A DNA stretch of 64,000 nucleotides, from positions 61,544,369-61,608,368 of the forward strand of contig CM067370.1 of NCBI GenBank assembly GCA_034401795.1, read 5' to 3'. The stretch is from Chaetoderma sp. LZ-2023a (taxonomy: Eukaryota; Mollusca; Caudofoveata; Chaetodermatida; Chaetodermatidae). The notes under the pieces were generated by a model. That model was given only the letters and a program-made list of their open reading frames with translations, did not search any database and had not been told where the DNA came from. A program made the translations under genes and the position numbers. The first letter of the stretch is position 1, and each line of letters starts with the position of its first letter. This document shows, piece after piece, positions 37,701 through 52,000 of this stretch.

Positions 37701-40700
37701 TCACAGGATGGTTGGACGAGGTCTGGGGAAGAAACCTATCGAAATCGACAATGATCCGAAATTCAAGATGGCCGCCACCCACTGGCAACCATCTTGAAAA
37801 TCAGTTTCGAGACGATAACACCTTAACCGTTTATCGGATCGCTTTGAAACTTCATAGAGTGGTTGGACACGGTCTGGGGAAGAAACCTATCGAAATTGAC
37901 AATGAACCCAAATCCAAGATGGCTGCCAGCCACCAGTGGCCATCTTGAAAATTAATTTCCGGATGATATCTCCGTTATCATTTATCGGATCACTACATAG
38001 GGTGGTTGGAATATGTCTGGTGAAGAATCTAATCAAAATTTACGACAATCCGAAATCCAATATAGCCGCCAGTCAGCGGTGGTCATCTTGAAAATTGGTT
38101 TCAGTACGATACCTCCTTGACCGTATAACGGATCGCTTTGACACTTCATAAAGATGACCAGTCTGTGTCTGAGGAAGAAATAACTATTTTCTAATAGCTC
38201 TCATTCATTGGTTTGTCATCATGGTGGGGTATTATGCGCCATTTGCGGAGCCCTTGTTCTAATTTTATTTGCATATATAAAATACACCATTGTCGCTAGA
38301 TTTAGTCAATCAACTGGCCAATATGGTGTATTTTAAAATTATAATTAAGTTTACAAATTTTTTAAAAACTATAAAAACTAATACATAAATGTTTAGAAAA
38401 TTGAATGAACTTTCCATTGATGTACGAATTCAATAATATTGTGATCTTGCTCCTTGATATAAATGGCTTAAAGTGCATTGTCTCCAAACCTAGTAGCAAA
38501 GTAACGCTGTTCGAGCATTGCCTGGTTAGATTACCAGCCAGAAGTGCTGCAAGCGATGCATTGTTGGAAGGTATTTTTTTAAATACATCAATCCGGGAAA
38601 GGTGTATTGTGTGCACACTGCACATGCGCAGACAAATAAACCAAATTGTCATCTTTGGAATAGACTAAAAATTCAACATTCAAACTTTGTTGATTATCTG
38701 CCTTGGTTAACCATGAACTACAATCTCTGTTGATTATATGCCTTGGTTAACCATGAACTAAAAGCTCTGTTGATTATCTGCCTTGGTTAACCATGAACTA
38801 CAAGCTCTGTTGATTATCTGCCTTGGTTAACCATGAACTACAAGCTCTGTTATGTGTCTTGGCTAATCATATGCTGTAAGCTCTAGTGATTATCCGACTG
38901 TTTTAAACCATCAACTACAAGCTCTGTTGCTTATCTACCTTGGTTAACCATGAATTGCAAATTCTATATTTGTTGATAGTGGGGTGAGCTAAGTGCTTGA
39001 ATAGTCATGGCTTCCTGTACTCTCTGTTTATATATTTGTTCTACTTATTCTGTTGAGAATTTTTATCCCACCTGGCTAGAATGGCCTACCTGGTCAGATT
39101 GGCATGGTCGGCTTATGCCATGGCAACCATCCATCACCTGTATCGTCTGTCCATCCATCATCCATTCATTTGTCATCCATCCATCCATACATCCGTCAAC
39201 TTTTGATTTAAAATGTATCTTCCTAAACCGCTTGGCGGATCTTAACCAAATTTGCCTGCAGGATCCTACGGTGGTAGGCTTCAAGACTTCTATTCAGATT
39301 TTTGATTGGTTGAATTTTTCGGTGGCCATCTTGGATTTTCCGAAAATTTTCCAGAGCCCTTTAAAACACTACTCCTTAATCAATGGTCTTATTTCAGTGA
39401 AACTTTCATTGAATGATCCTATGAACAGATCAAATTTATTAGTAAATTTCTTTTGGTGGCCATCTTGGATTTTCCTAAAATTATCCGGAACGTATTTAGA
39501 ATGCATTTTCTCCTAAACCGATTGGCAGATTTTAAGCAAGTTTGGCTAGACATACCATGCTGTGGTAGCTGCTCCAGAACCTCTATTCAGATTTTTGATT
39601 GGTAAATTTTTTGGGAGAAAATCTTAGACTTTATGAAAAATTTACCAAAAATTGTCAAAATGCATCTCCTTAACCACTTGATGGATTTTAACCAAATTTG
39701 ACTGGAACGATTCTATCATGCTAGGCTCCAAAAAACTATTAAAAATTTTGATTGGTAAATTTTTGGGGTGAAATTTTTTGATTTTATGAAAAATTGACTG
39801 GGAATTGTCAAAACACATCTCCTTGTTAGCCGTTTGACGGATTTCAACCGAATATGGCTAGAAGGAGCATATTGTGGTATAGGCTCCAGAATTTCTATTC
39901 AGAATTTTAATTGGTCAATTAATTTACCGGAATAATTTACCTGAAGTGTCAAAATCTCGTCTTTAACCGTTTTGTGAATTTTAGCCAAATTTGGCTGGAA
40001 GCATCCTACAGAGTACCACTGTAGAGAACTTCTAATCACAATTTTGATTGGTCAATTTTTTGGGTGACCGGCCTGGATTTTCCGGAAGCATGAAGAATAC
40101 TACTCCTTAATCAATGGCCCAATTTCAACGAAACTTGGGTGGAACGATCTTATCACAGTTGGCTTCAATATATCAAACAAGAATTTTAGTTTGTCACCTT
40201 TTTGGAGGCCATCTTGGATAAAAATATCTCTTCCTAAACCACTTGGTAGATTTTAACCAAATTGGCCAGGAATGATCCTAAGTTGGTAGCCTTTCAAACT
40301 TCTATTAAGAATTTTGATTGGTTGATTTTTGAGTGGCCATCCTCGATTTATTGAAAATTTTCTTTAACCATTTAGAATGCCACTCCTCCTTAGTCAATAG
40401 CCTGATTATGTACAATTGAATTTGGGTAGAACAATCCTATATGGCGTTAAGGTTTTGACATATTAAACAAGAATTTTGATTGGTCAATTTGTTTGGTGGC
40501 CAATTGGATTTTCCTAAAATTATCCATTATGTTTAGTGAAATACAAATGGAACGATCGAATATGCTAATGGACCAGGTGAGCGTTGCGAGCCCTTGATCA
40601 TCTTGTTTAAGCAATCCATGTAATACATGTTTGCTCCATCTATAAGCATGGGATTCACATTCATATTTGTTCATCAAATCATTGGACAAAAATTTATTTA

Positions 40701-41896
40701 TTTCAGTAATTGAATTCCCTTACATCTCTCTGCATGACACTTTTAAGGTTTGCTATTACAATCAACAATTTATCAGGATTCAGGATTCATCATTTATTAT
40801 GGCAACCTCTAGCATTATACATATAATTTATGACCTTGTTTCTATGTCATTATTGAACCAACCTATATAAATGGCTTCAGTCTGTGGCACTCTAATAACG
40901 CCTTGTCATCATAAATTCCCAGAAACATCCCAATTTCAGACATTCTAAGTGTTAAGTTAACACAAAAAGGGTTAACATAGTAAATAGTTCTGTGTTGGTT
41001 ATCATTCATATTTTTGTAGTGATGATTTGAGTACACTCTCTGTCAGGAGATACAATTACATAGCTATGCATACATGTACATGTATTTTCTAGTATCATAT
41101 TACTGCTGAATTTTCAGCCAACTAATGTTTGCTTATATTTCATGATAGTGTTCACGTTACAAGTGTTGTTGCCCTCATGCTGGTGTTGTCTAACACCAAC
41201 AGGCTGATCATAACCTTCAACACAGCTCTTCTGTCAGCCAGCGCCTACAAATTTTGAATGTGTTGAACTGTTCAGCTGGATAAATTTTGTGAATTCTTTA
41301 CTTTTCTGTCACTGACTTGGTATTGATTTCTAGTACACCGTCATGGCTATATTACCTTTATTGACTCGTCATGCGTTTAATAGAAAGTTCTGTATTGAAA
41401 TCACGCTCAGTATCATAAAATCTCTCCATATTATTTGGTTTGCCAACTATTAACCCTTTAGCACTCAAGCTGGACAAAATGGCTTGGGCAGTGGGCTTAG
41501 CAGTGTCCATTTGAAGCCTAAGAAATTATTATTTTTTGATAATTTAACACTGGAATGACTGGTTTGATAACAGAGGTCTTCTCTTGGCCTGCAAATGGAG
41601 ATTTTCTTTGACAAAATTTAATGTTTTCTGACTAAATTCGAGGATTAAAAGATTAATATAACACTCGGGTGATTTACTGTCTATTGATCAAGCATATCAT
41701 ATAGGTAAACAATAACATGTTCACATAGCTAGCTCGGGCTCTAACCTCCAGTATACCCATTCAGCTGTTGTTGAATATTTAAAAAATGGACAGGAAGCTG
41801 CTTCCAGTTAAATTAGTTTCTAAATTGTGTCTGTATGTTTGTGGCTCTGGATTATTATGTATGCGCATGTGTATGTACATGAGTGCCTACACGCAT

Positions 41897-41995
<99 letters not shown>

Positions 41996-44900
41996 AGCGA
42001 GCGAGCGTGTGTATACATAAATGTGCATGCGCGAATGTAAATGCATGCTGGATGAACATGTGATATGCATCCAGACCTGAAGTACTGTGTCTAGTGTGTC
42101 ATACATAGTCTTTATGCTTAATCAATGCGGCTTTGGGAGTTGTTTAAAATTATAGCATGTGGCATATGAAGGATTAGCACTTTAACACTCAGTGTGACTA
42201 AAACAGCTACGGCAGTGATCTTCAGAAATATACATTTGCAGACCAAGAGAAGTTTTTCTGAAAATTTACCACTGAAATAGCTGGCTCCATAGCCATGCCG
42301 GTCATTCCAGTGGTAAACTTTCAAAAATAATCGCTCGGTTTGCAAATGGAAATTTTCTATGAGAAAATCAAATTTTTAAAAACAAGTTTACAGGGTTAAA
42401 GGGTTAAAGGGTTACGGTAATGAGTGGAACTCATAACACCAAGGATTTCTTAATTGTATCTCACCTCTGTCTGATAACCCCAAAGTGGAACTCATAACAC
42501 CAAGGATTTCTTAATTGTATCTCACCTCTGTCTGATAACCCCAAAGTGGAACTCATAACACCAAGGATTTCTTAATTGTATCTCACCTCTGTCTGATAAC
42601 CCCAAAGTGGAACTCATAACACCAAGGATTTCTTAATTGTATCTCACCTCTGTCTGATAACCCCAAAGTGGAACTCATAACACCAAGGATTTCTTAATTG
42701 TATCTCACCTCTGTCTGATAACCCCAAAGTGGAACTCATAACACCAAGGATTTCTTAATTGTATCTCACCTCTGTCTGATAACCCCAAAGTGGAACTCAT
42801 AACACCAAGGATTTCTTAATTGTATCTCACCTCTGTCTGATAACCCCAAAGTGGAACTCATAACACCAAGGATTTCTTAATTGTATCTCACCTCTGTCTG
42901 ATAACCCCAAAGTGGAACTCATAACACCAAGGATTTCTTAATTGTATCTCACCTCTGTCTGATAACCCCAAAGTGGAACTCATAACACCAAGGATTTCTT
43001 AATTGTATCTCACCTCTGTCTGATAACCCCAAAGTGGAACTCATAACACCAAGGATTTCTTAATTGTATCTCACCTCTGTCTGATAACCCCAAAGTGGAA
43101 CTCATAACACCAAGGATTTCTTAATTGTATCTCACCTCTGTCTGATAACCCCAAAGTGGAACTCATAACACCAAGGATTTCTTAATTGTATCTCACCTCT
43201 GTCTGATAACCCCAAAGTGGAACTCATAACACCAAGGATTTCTTAATTGTATCTCACCTCTGTCTGATAACCACAAAGAGGGCAAAGCCAAGAGCCCATT
43301 CAAAAGGGAATATGTTGCAGAATATTTTAGATAGGTTGGTGGTGGGGTGGGGGATTGGAATTGGGTCATGGAAACTCAATAAAATGCTACCATATGAAGA
43401 GGAATATTTCTCAAATCATATTTCTAAAGTCTAGAAATAATTTGTTTTTGAAAATTTAATTTATTTCAGTTTTGCAATCACGGATGAAGCATATCGAATG
43501 ATGCGACAAGAGAATCAGGACCAATGCATGTTAATATCCGGTGAATCTGGAGCAGGAAAAACTGAAGCAACCAAGAAAGTATTGCAGTATATCGCAACAA
43601 CCAGCGTGCGTTCAAAAGAAGTGGAGAAAGTCAAGAGCAGATTACTCCTCTCCAATCCCATTTTAGAGGTACACTAACTGTCTGCCTGCGCAATTTCACA
43701 GACTACATTTTCCATGGAGTGTAACTCTGGATGCGCTAGACCACCAACAACTTTCAGTTAAATTATTTTCAAAATATTCAACAGGTCCAGAGTTATTGCC
43801 CATTGAAATTATTGCCAGGTGACTTGTAGCTGTCAGACACGTAATAAATCCCTTAGTACTCACACAAACCAAAACAATGTTTCTACTGTCCATTTGCATG
43901 ACAGTCAAAATTATTTTTTTAAACTTAAGGCTGGATTATGAATGGCTCACCAACAAAGTCAGTCACACACAATTGTAAGTTTTCAAAAGCATTCTTCTAA
44001 TGGCTGTGCAATTGGCCATTCCTTAAGTGACAATATGTACTCTGCTAATGGGCATAACAATAATGACGTCTTAGAACTGCATGAAGGTGACACACACAGT
44101 TCTGTTTAAACTGTCATATGAAGGTTGATATCTATGACAAATATGTATAGTCTCACTATATCAGAACTATAATATTCGTATAATAATAACAACACAATTC
44201 AAAGCTCAGGTATCTCTTAACCTGCTAACCCAGCTTGCTGACCACATACAATAAATTCTTTATGATGTATGGAATATGTGGAATATGCTGTTGAATATTT
44301 CGATACTAATTTGACTGGGATCTGTTACAGTCGATTTAGTTTCAAAATATTCAATAGTTTTCCTGTATACTTGTCATGAAAATGAGATACTGACATTTTA
44401 AGTGGCAAAGACATTGGGCCACCTGACATTTATTACTAAAAGAAAGATAGAATTTATAATTCCAATATTCAAATGGTTAATAATTTGAAAATACTTTAAC
44501 TAGAAGCTAGAAGCCAGATTAATTCTACAATGTTCAACAGAATACTCTGTGGATCATCAAGGATATCCCACCTTTGTCCTACTTATGTAATAGGTTTATG
44601 CTTATGTTGCAGGCATTTGGTAATGCGAAGACAAATCGCAATGACAACTCCAGCAGGTTTGGCAAGTACATGGATGTTCAGTTCAATTTCAAGGTACAGT
44701 GCTATCATGCTCACAAATACAAGTTTCCTGTAAAATATCTAAAGTATTTGTGCTCAAATGGTTTCATGATTTTTGTTGAGCCCTATGCGAAGCATAGGAT
44801 GGCTCGAGATAGCGATCCAAATGGCGTGCAGATAAATGTTAAAGTTTTTCAATAGACATTTAATTATTCAAATCCGATCTTGTAAAACTTTACAAATTTG

Positions 44901-46041
44901 TTCTATACCATCATTGCATCCGGTCTGCATTATAATTAAAATAATTTTCAAATTTTATCCATATTTTTAGGAAGGACTTAGGCTATTTTTCAGCATGAAT
45001 TAGGTAAATGTTAAAGTTTTTAGCTCACCTGGCCTGAAAGGCCAAGTGAGCTTATGCCGTGGCGACCGTCCGTCAACCTTTCCTTTAAACGACCTCAAGA
45101 ACCACAGGGCCGATTTCAATTATATTTGGCATGAAGCATCCTTAGGGCATCAGGATCTAAGTTTGGTCAAATGAACCTGATCGGCCAATTTGGCCGGTGG
45201 CCATCTTGGGTTTAGGCCGATTTTAGGAAAAGTTTAGGATGCAAATCTCAGGAAGTATGATCTAGGACAAGAGCTGAACAAAGTTTGATCAAGGGAACTT
45301 GATTGGTCAAATGGTTCGGCGGCCATCTTGGTTGACCTAGTTGTAGCGAAAATGACTTCTCCAGAACCGCTTAAGGGATCAGGCCGAAATTTGGCAGATA
45401 TGATTAGGGCCTAAGGGCCATTAGAGTTTGTTCAAGAGAAGGTGATCCATCAAAAAACATGGTTGCCGTGGGCCAATCAAAATATAGCGTGTTTGGCGGC
45501 CATATTGGATTTTTTTAATTGATGGAATTTGAGGCCCAAAATGGTTTTCTATGTGTTTTGCGGTATTTACAATTTACAATTTTCAAAACTCAGATAAACG
45601 GTTTGGCGGCCATCTTGGATCATTTTCCCGCCAAAAGCTCCCATACTAAAGCAATGGGAAATTTAAAATATTTTCTTCTCGAGAACTGCTGGTCCGATTT
45701 CAATCCTATCCAATGTTACTGTATACCGCATCAGAGACAAGATCGATTATTTCACCAGATCATGTCAAAGTGGCTTCAAAAGTGGATGCAGCTGCGCAGA
45801 CATTGTATGGGCTCAATGCATGCTTGTGTCGGTAGTCATGTCCAAACACTGGGACTACTACAAAATGGGCATTGACATGTCACGAGCCTTCGACACAATT
45901 AAACGCTCAAAGACCTTAGATGTACTATGCCAGGCCAGTTGCAATGAAGATGAGCTACGAATAGTGAGTCTACTACTTGCAGACACCAAGCTGAGAGTAT
46001 GAGTCAAGTCAGTGAAGTCTGTAGAGTTTGAGACATCAATC

Positions 46042-46073
<32 letters not shown>

Positions 46074-49000
46074 CAGGGAGATGGTCTATCTCCGGTGCTT
46101 TTCACCTGCTACCTTGCTGCTGCATTGAAATCTGTGTGGGAAAGTTCCACAAGACCAAACCCTCCCAGTGTCAATACTGGGCATGCCGCTAGAGATGGAA
46201 TATGCCGACGATGTGGACTTCATAGACGAGGAAAAGATGAGTTCACCCACATATACCTATCGACAAAGCATGAAACTATAGAAAATGACGACCCACTTCG
46301 TGGCGGCGAATCATGGAGGGAAAGTAAAATCCTGGGCTCACTGCTTTGCAGTACTGCTGACATCGCTGCATGCTGCGTCATGGGAAACATAGCTTTCCAG
46401 TCCTTCTGGAAGTAATGGATTCGTAGATCAAAGATGCCCTTGGTAAAAAGTACATTTATACAATGCAACCTGGGTATCCTGCTGTATAACTGTAACAGCT
46501 GGGCAGCTCTAAAGGCAGCTCTAGACAAACTCGATACCTGCCACGACAAACACCTATGCACCATCACTGGACACCGATGGCCAGACAGCATAATTTCCAA
46601 CGATGCACTATACAAGATGTGTAATACATCACCAGTGTCTGTAAAAGTCGCCCAGCAAAGATGGTCCATGTTTGGCCATGTGCTAAGGATGCCAGAAGAG
46701 ACACCAGCACAGAGAGCCTTGGAATTCGCCCTACTCATAGCCAGCAAATACAAAGCCAGGAGAGGACGTCATTGCATAAATCTGCTAAGCGTGTTACGTG
46801 GTGACCTCAAGAAAGCTGGACTCGGTACACTCAAGTCAAGAATGGACCTGAGGAAGCTAAAGATTTCAGCTGAGGACAAGACACAGTGGGCAAAAGCGAA
46901 GAAGGACTGATTGCAGCTGTAGGATGTTTCTACTACTACAGCCACAGAATACAGTAATCATACATAAACATGAGTTCACAAGTACTCACACGGGCTTAAA
47001 ATACAGATGTAAAGTAAACATATTGTGACACTCGCAATGTCATATACTTACTAACATGCACCTCTTGTCACAAACAGTAATTGGGTGAAACAAAACATGA
47101 GTTCGACATACGAGTGAAGGAACACTTACAGAATATTAAAAACTTAAAGATACAACATTTAAATTTACCCAGTCATAATGGACTTCCAAATTATACAAGT
47201 TCTCCCTCACAACCCTGAGGACTCGGATAAAACTTATTAGAAAAGAACAAGAGAAATACTGGATACACCAACTCCATACGCTGGATCCTGTAGGGATCAA
47301 TCATGCAGATGGGTGATTCCAAAATCCTAGTTGTTGTTATGTTCATCAGGGCTTACCAGATCACAATAAAACTATAGAGATTTGTTCTATGCTATCATTG
47401 CATCCTGACTTTATCAAAGGAAACTGATTATTAAATTATTTCCATATTTTTTTGTGGTTTGGACATAGTTTATTGTGGACCAAGAATTAGAAGAATGTTA
47501 AAGTTGTTCAAGTTCTTTTAATTTATCAAGGGTTATACTATTTTAAGAAAGCCTTGTTTTGCAACACTGCCATACATGTGTGATATATGAAAAAACTAAA
47601 GGGCTCCACAAGCAGGACATGGTCCATCTAGTTAGTTTTAAAGTTCAAAGAGGCCAAAAATGACTTCTGCAGTGGTCTTGAGAAATGTCCATGTGTAGAC
47701 CAATAGAAGTCTATTTAGAAAATTTACCACTGGAGTGATAGTGATAAACTTTTAAGAATGATCTTCAGTTGCTCCGCAAATGAACATTCTTTAGAAAATT
47801 TTCTGAAAGACATTTACGGATTAAAGAGTTATAATGGCCATTTCGTTGTCTGGTCTAGACAATCATGATGGAAGTGTTATTATGGCACCCAGATTATTCT
47901 GGTACCAACAATATTGTGCATATGATGATAAGTTTTGTTTTGAAGGAATCTTGTGTATGCGAGTAGATGGTGGGACGTGGTTGTCGGACAGTGGTGTGGT
48001 GTGGTGTGTGGCATTGCGTGGTATCTAATGTATTGTGTGTGTGTGATGTGGTGTAGCGAGGTGCTATGCTGCGATCTGTGATGCACAATAACTAGTTAAA
48101 TTAGGTTAATACATATATTCATAAGTATATTTCATGCATCCTAAAGTATGTGTTCTATCTGGTTATGATATTGAAAGTGTTCATTAATACCAGATATAGG
48201 AGCTATTTCTATTAATATCACACAGGGCATGCCTGTTGGAGGCCACATTCTGAACTACCTTCTGGAGAAATCACGAGTAGTACATCATGCGATTGGGGAG
48301 CGGAATTTTCACATATTTTATCAGATTTTGCATGGAAATCCATCTTTAATGAGTGTTCTTCACCTAAATGGTTCTGCGGATCAATTCTTCTATCTAAAAC
48401 AGGTATGGTAAAGATGTCCTGTACATACAGCATTGTGCTACAAGATACTGAGAGAATCTCTTAATTTAGTTTTAATTTTATTTTTATCACTAAGACAATT
48501 TGTGTAAAAGGTCAAGTGTATTTAATTTGACATGTATTCCTAAGTCAGTGTAGCATAGCTTAAGCTTAATGACAGTGGAACCCATGGTCAGTGGATGACA
48601 TTTGGGGGGAGATTTAATACAAATTTTATAATATATATGGAAATTCACTTATTAAGCAATAGCAGTTCTCCAAACTATACTGTGTTGATCCTAAGATTGT
48701 AAAAAGTTTAGCCAGTTGCTTCTTACTTAACAAGATCTCTTCAAATTAATTTTTATTTCTTTATGGAATGGTAGTTAAAATGTTCACCTCCGGGAATGTC
48801 ATCATTTTCAAAAAAATAAAGTTCACTATACATGTAGCAAATAATATTTCTGTTAGATGCCCATCAGCTATTTGTTTTCTTTGTATTTCAGTCATTATTG
48901 GAAAATTAAAAACAAGTTGTGAGAGTACCCCAGGAAACCCATGTCTGCTTCATATATCTGCCCAGGTCACCATTTGTGTAATAGAAAGGCGTCCCTGCTC

Positions 49001-52000
49001 ATGAGAGATTTTACATAATCAATGCTGATATATTGAATTAAACATTTTAAATATTAAGATCTGATATTGCGTAGGATAGTGAGTTCTATGCGGAATATAT
49101 CATGAGTGTTTAACGTTAATCTGTATTTTATTTTATGTACTTTAGGGTCACAGTATTGATGTAGACTCGATTGATGATGCTCATAATTTCAAAGTTATTC
49201 AAGATGCACTTAATGTCTGCGACTTCTCACTGCAAGAACAGCAGGTAATAGTTGCATTGAAGAGTTTTCTTTCTTATATATTTACACTTGCAATGTAAAA
49301 TTAATAATATTTACTTGTACATGAGTCGTGGATGGAAACTATTATGGCCTATGGCAGAAATGACATCCAGTCAGTTTGTGTTCAATATCGTCAACATTAT
49401 TGCTGCCTGGTTGCTTTGAAATTGACTTTATCAGATTTCTGAAATTAAATAAGGTTAAATTGTTCCAAGCTTGAATGATGGATTACCATCAGTTGATTGG
49501 CTAACTGCCATTATTGTCTCATAGTAACTTTATTTTGAATACCTCCTTTCAATCATGCATATCAGGGCTTCATTTTTGGCAACTTGTGGTGAGCTATAAA
49601 TCGCTCTCCATGATCAATGCTAGGTGAGTGATCGCTCCTCTGGTAGAATCAACATTTGAAATCTCTTGATAAATTTTCGTTTAGATCAAAATATTTGATT
49701 TGGGTTTTAAGATTTGTTATTCATTGGTCCTCTGTGATGAAAAGTTATGCAAGTGAGGGTAATAGCTCACCTCAGAAACGAAGGCCTGAAGCATTATTTT
49801 TTATCACACTGATGTCAAGATGTTACTCATTACCAAGTTATTAGGAAGGCTGATGTACAGTCTGGAAGCACTGTTGTTGTTGAAACCTGTTGCTGTTTTG
49901 GAGCGCAACTGCTTCCATTAATATTGTTTCCAAAGTGAACACCATTTAGAATTTGCAATCAAGTGGAGTTTAAGAAACTGAATTTTCTGTGGTCTAGTGT
50001 TTATGCTACATCTTAGGAATATTGTGAGAACAATTTGGCAACAGCAGTTGTCAGCCATCATTTTCAAAATAATCAGCATTAATTTGCATATAGTGCATAG
50101 TACATAATACCTCTGACAAGATCTGCATCAGGTATTTCTTCTTCATGTATTTCAGGCATTATTTGAAGTTGTGGCTTCGGTCCTTCATCTTGGCAATATG
50201 GTATTCGTGGCAGATGGAGACATTACAAAGATAAAACAACCGAATGAGGTGCAATATATAGCTGAGGTCAGTACAAGTAACGGAACGCTTATTTACTATT
50301 CAGTAATTGTGTTTATATTATTATATGACTGTAATCTGCTCAATGGACTGCCTGGTTTACATGACATTAAAATTGTGCTTCCTTAGCCTTTTAACACTCA
50401 TATCAGCCAAAACTGGCTTCTGCAGTGATCTTGGGAAATGTCCATTTGCAGACCAAGAGAAGACTATTTTTGAAAATTTACCACCAGAATGACTGGCTCG
50501 ATAACCGAGCCAGTCATTCCAGTGGTAAATTTTCAAAAATAGCCTTCTCTTGGTCTGCAAATGGACATTTTCTATGAGAAAATTGAAATTTTCTTGAGCA
50601 AATTCAAGTGTTAAAGGGTTAAAACAGGTGAGCTAAAATGTCTACAGGTTTCTGGCGTGTATTAACTCTTTAATAGTCATGATTTGTGGGGGAAAAAATT
50701 AACAAATTTGCTTAGTGAATGTCCATTTGCAGGTCAAGAGTAAACTATTTTTGAAAATTTACAATTGAAATGGTTGGCTTGATTAAATCGTCTTCTCTTG
50801 GCCTGCAAATAGGCATCCTCATGACCACTGCAGATGCTGGTTTTGGCTGGATTGACCATTAAGGCATTAGAAGTCCCACTGTCTTAATTACTGACCACTA
50901 TATACCCAACCAAGCATCAGGAAAGAGGATAAGAATAATGTTCGAAGTCTGATGACATAATCTTAATTGCTTGAAATTGCTGGGTAAATAAAACACGATT
51001 GTCTCGAAAAATGTCATTTAATCGGAATCCAAAGCTGATAAAGTGACTGTCAGCAGATAAATTTCATATACTAACATGAGCAATCAGAGATTGCAAACCC
51101 ATGCCCTCACATTTTCCTCAACATTATAAAACGTTTCTTAACCGTGTCACATAGAGTGCTTGTTATCCCCATGTTTTAAAAAAAATGTCAGGGATATTGT
51201 AATCGCCTCCATCTATCTGTCTGTCCGTCTGTCCGTCACGCTATCCTCCCAAACCATGGGGTAGAATTAAATCAAATTTGGTATGTGGTTTACCCATATG
51301 ATTCCACTTTGCAAGATGATATTTAGATTTGGCTCCGCACCCAGGGGGGGGGGGGTGTTTGTGTGGGGAGGGCGGCATGGCAGGGGTCAAAAGTTGTAAT
51401 GCAACTCCTCTGAAATTGTTAGACTGAACTCGATCAAATTTGATATCTGAGGTACCCATATGATTGCGGAGTGCAGGAGGTGATTTAGATTTGGCTCTGC
51501 CCCCAGGTGGTGGCGGAGGGGGTCAAAAGGTCAAAATTTAACCTGTGGAAATTGATTGTAATGCATCTCCAAAATCGTTGGACAAACTTCAACCAAATTT
51601 GGTCTGTGGGTTATCCATATCAATGTGGAGTACATGAGCACATTTACATTTGGCCCTGCCCCCAGGGGTGACTGGGGGTGGGCATCAAAAGGTAAAAAAA
51701 ATTGATTGTAATGCAACTCCTCTGACACTGTTGAAATAAATTCAATCAAATTTAGAATGTCAGTTACACATCAATGTGGAGTGGATGAGCGCATTTACAT
51801 TTGGTCCCACCCCCACGGTGTGTGGGATGGGGACAAAAGGTCATGAAATTGATTGTAATGCAACTCCTCTGACACTATTGGATGAAATATGATTGCGGAG
51901 TGCAAAGGGACGTTTACATTTAGCTCCTCCCCCGGGGTGGTTTGTGGGTTTTTGTGTCAAAAGTTCAAAGCGTTGAATGTGGGGATTTACGATGACATGT

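Noticed and set aside
39007-39516. 169-codon + strand frame in intron 2
   Set aside because: It covers the start and first units of the R2 tandem-core element. The sequence repeats at DNA level and the peptide has no known domain.
42424-43277. Regular direct repeats resembling a CRISPR array
   Set aside because: The 61-bp units are contiguous and identical with no unique spacers, and the locus is an intron of an animal gene.
44782-44798. Small palindrome CCTATGCGAAGCATAGG in intron 4 as a regulatory site
   Set aside because: A 7-bp stem with a 3-base loop is common by chance, and nothing nearby supports a role.
46220-46753. 177-codon minus-strand frame
   Set aside because: It lies antisense to the LINE reverse transcriptase, whose + strand frames carry the recognised motifs; this is a shadow frame.
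48768-49004. 78-codon frame in intron 5 as an alternative exon
   Set aside because: It does not match myosin sequence, and exons 5 and 6 already join in frame with full family coverage.
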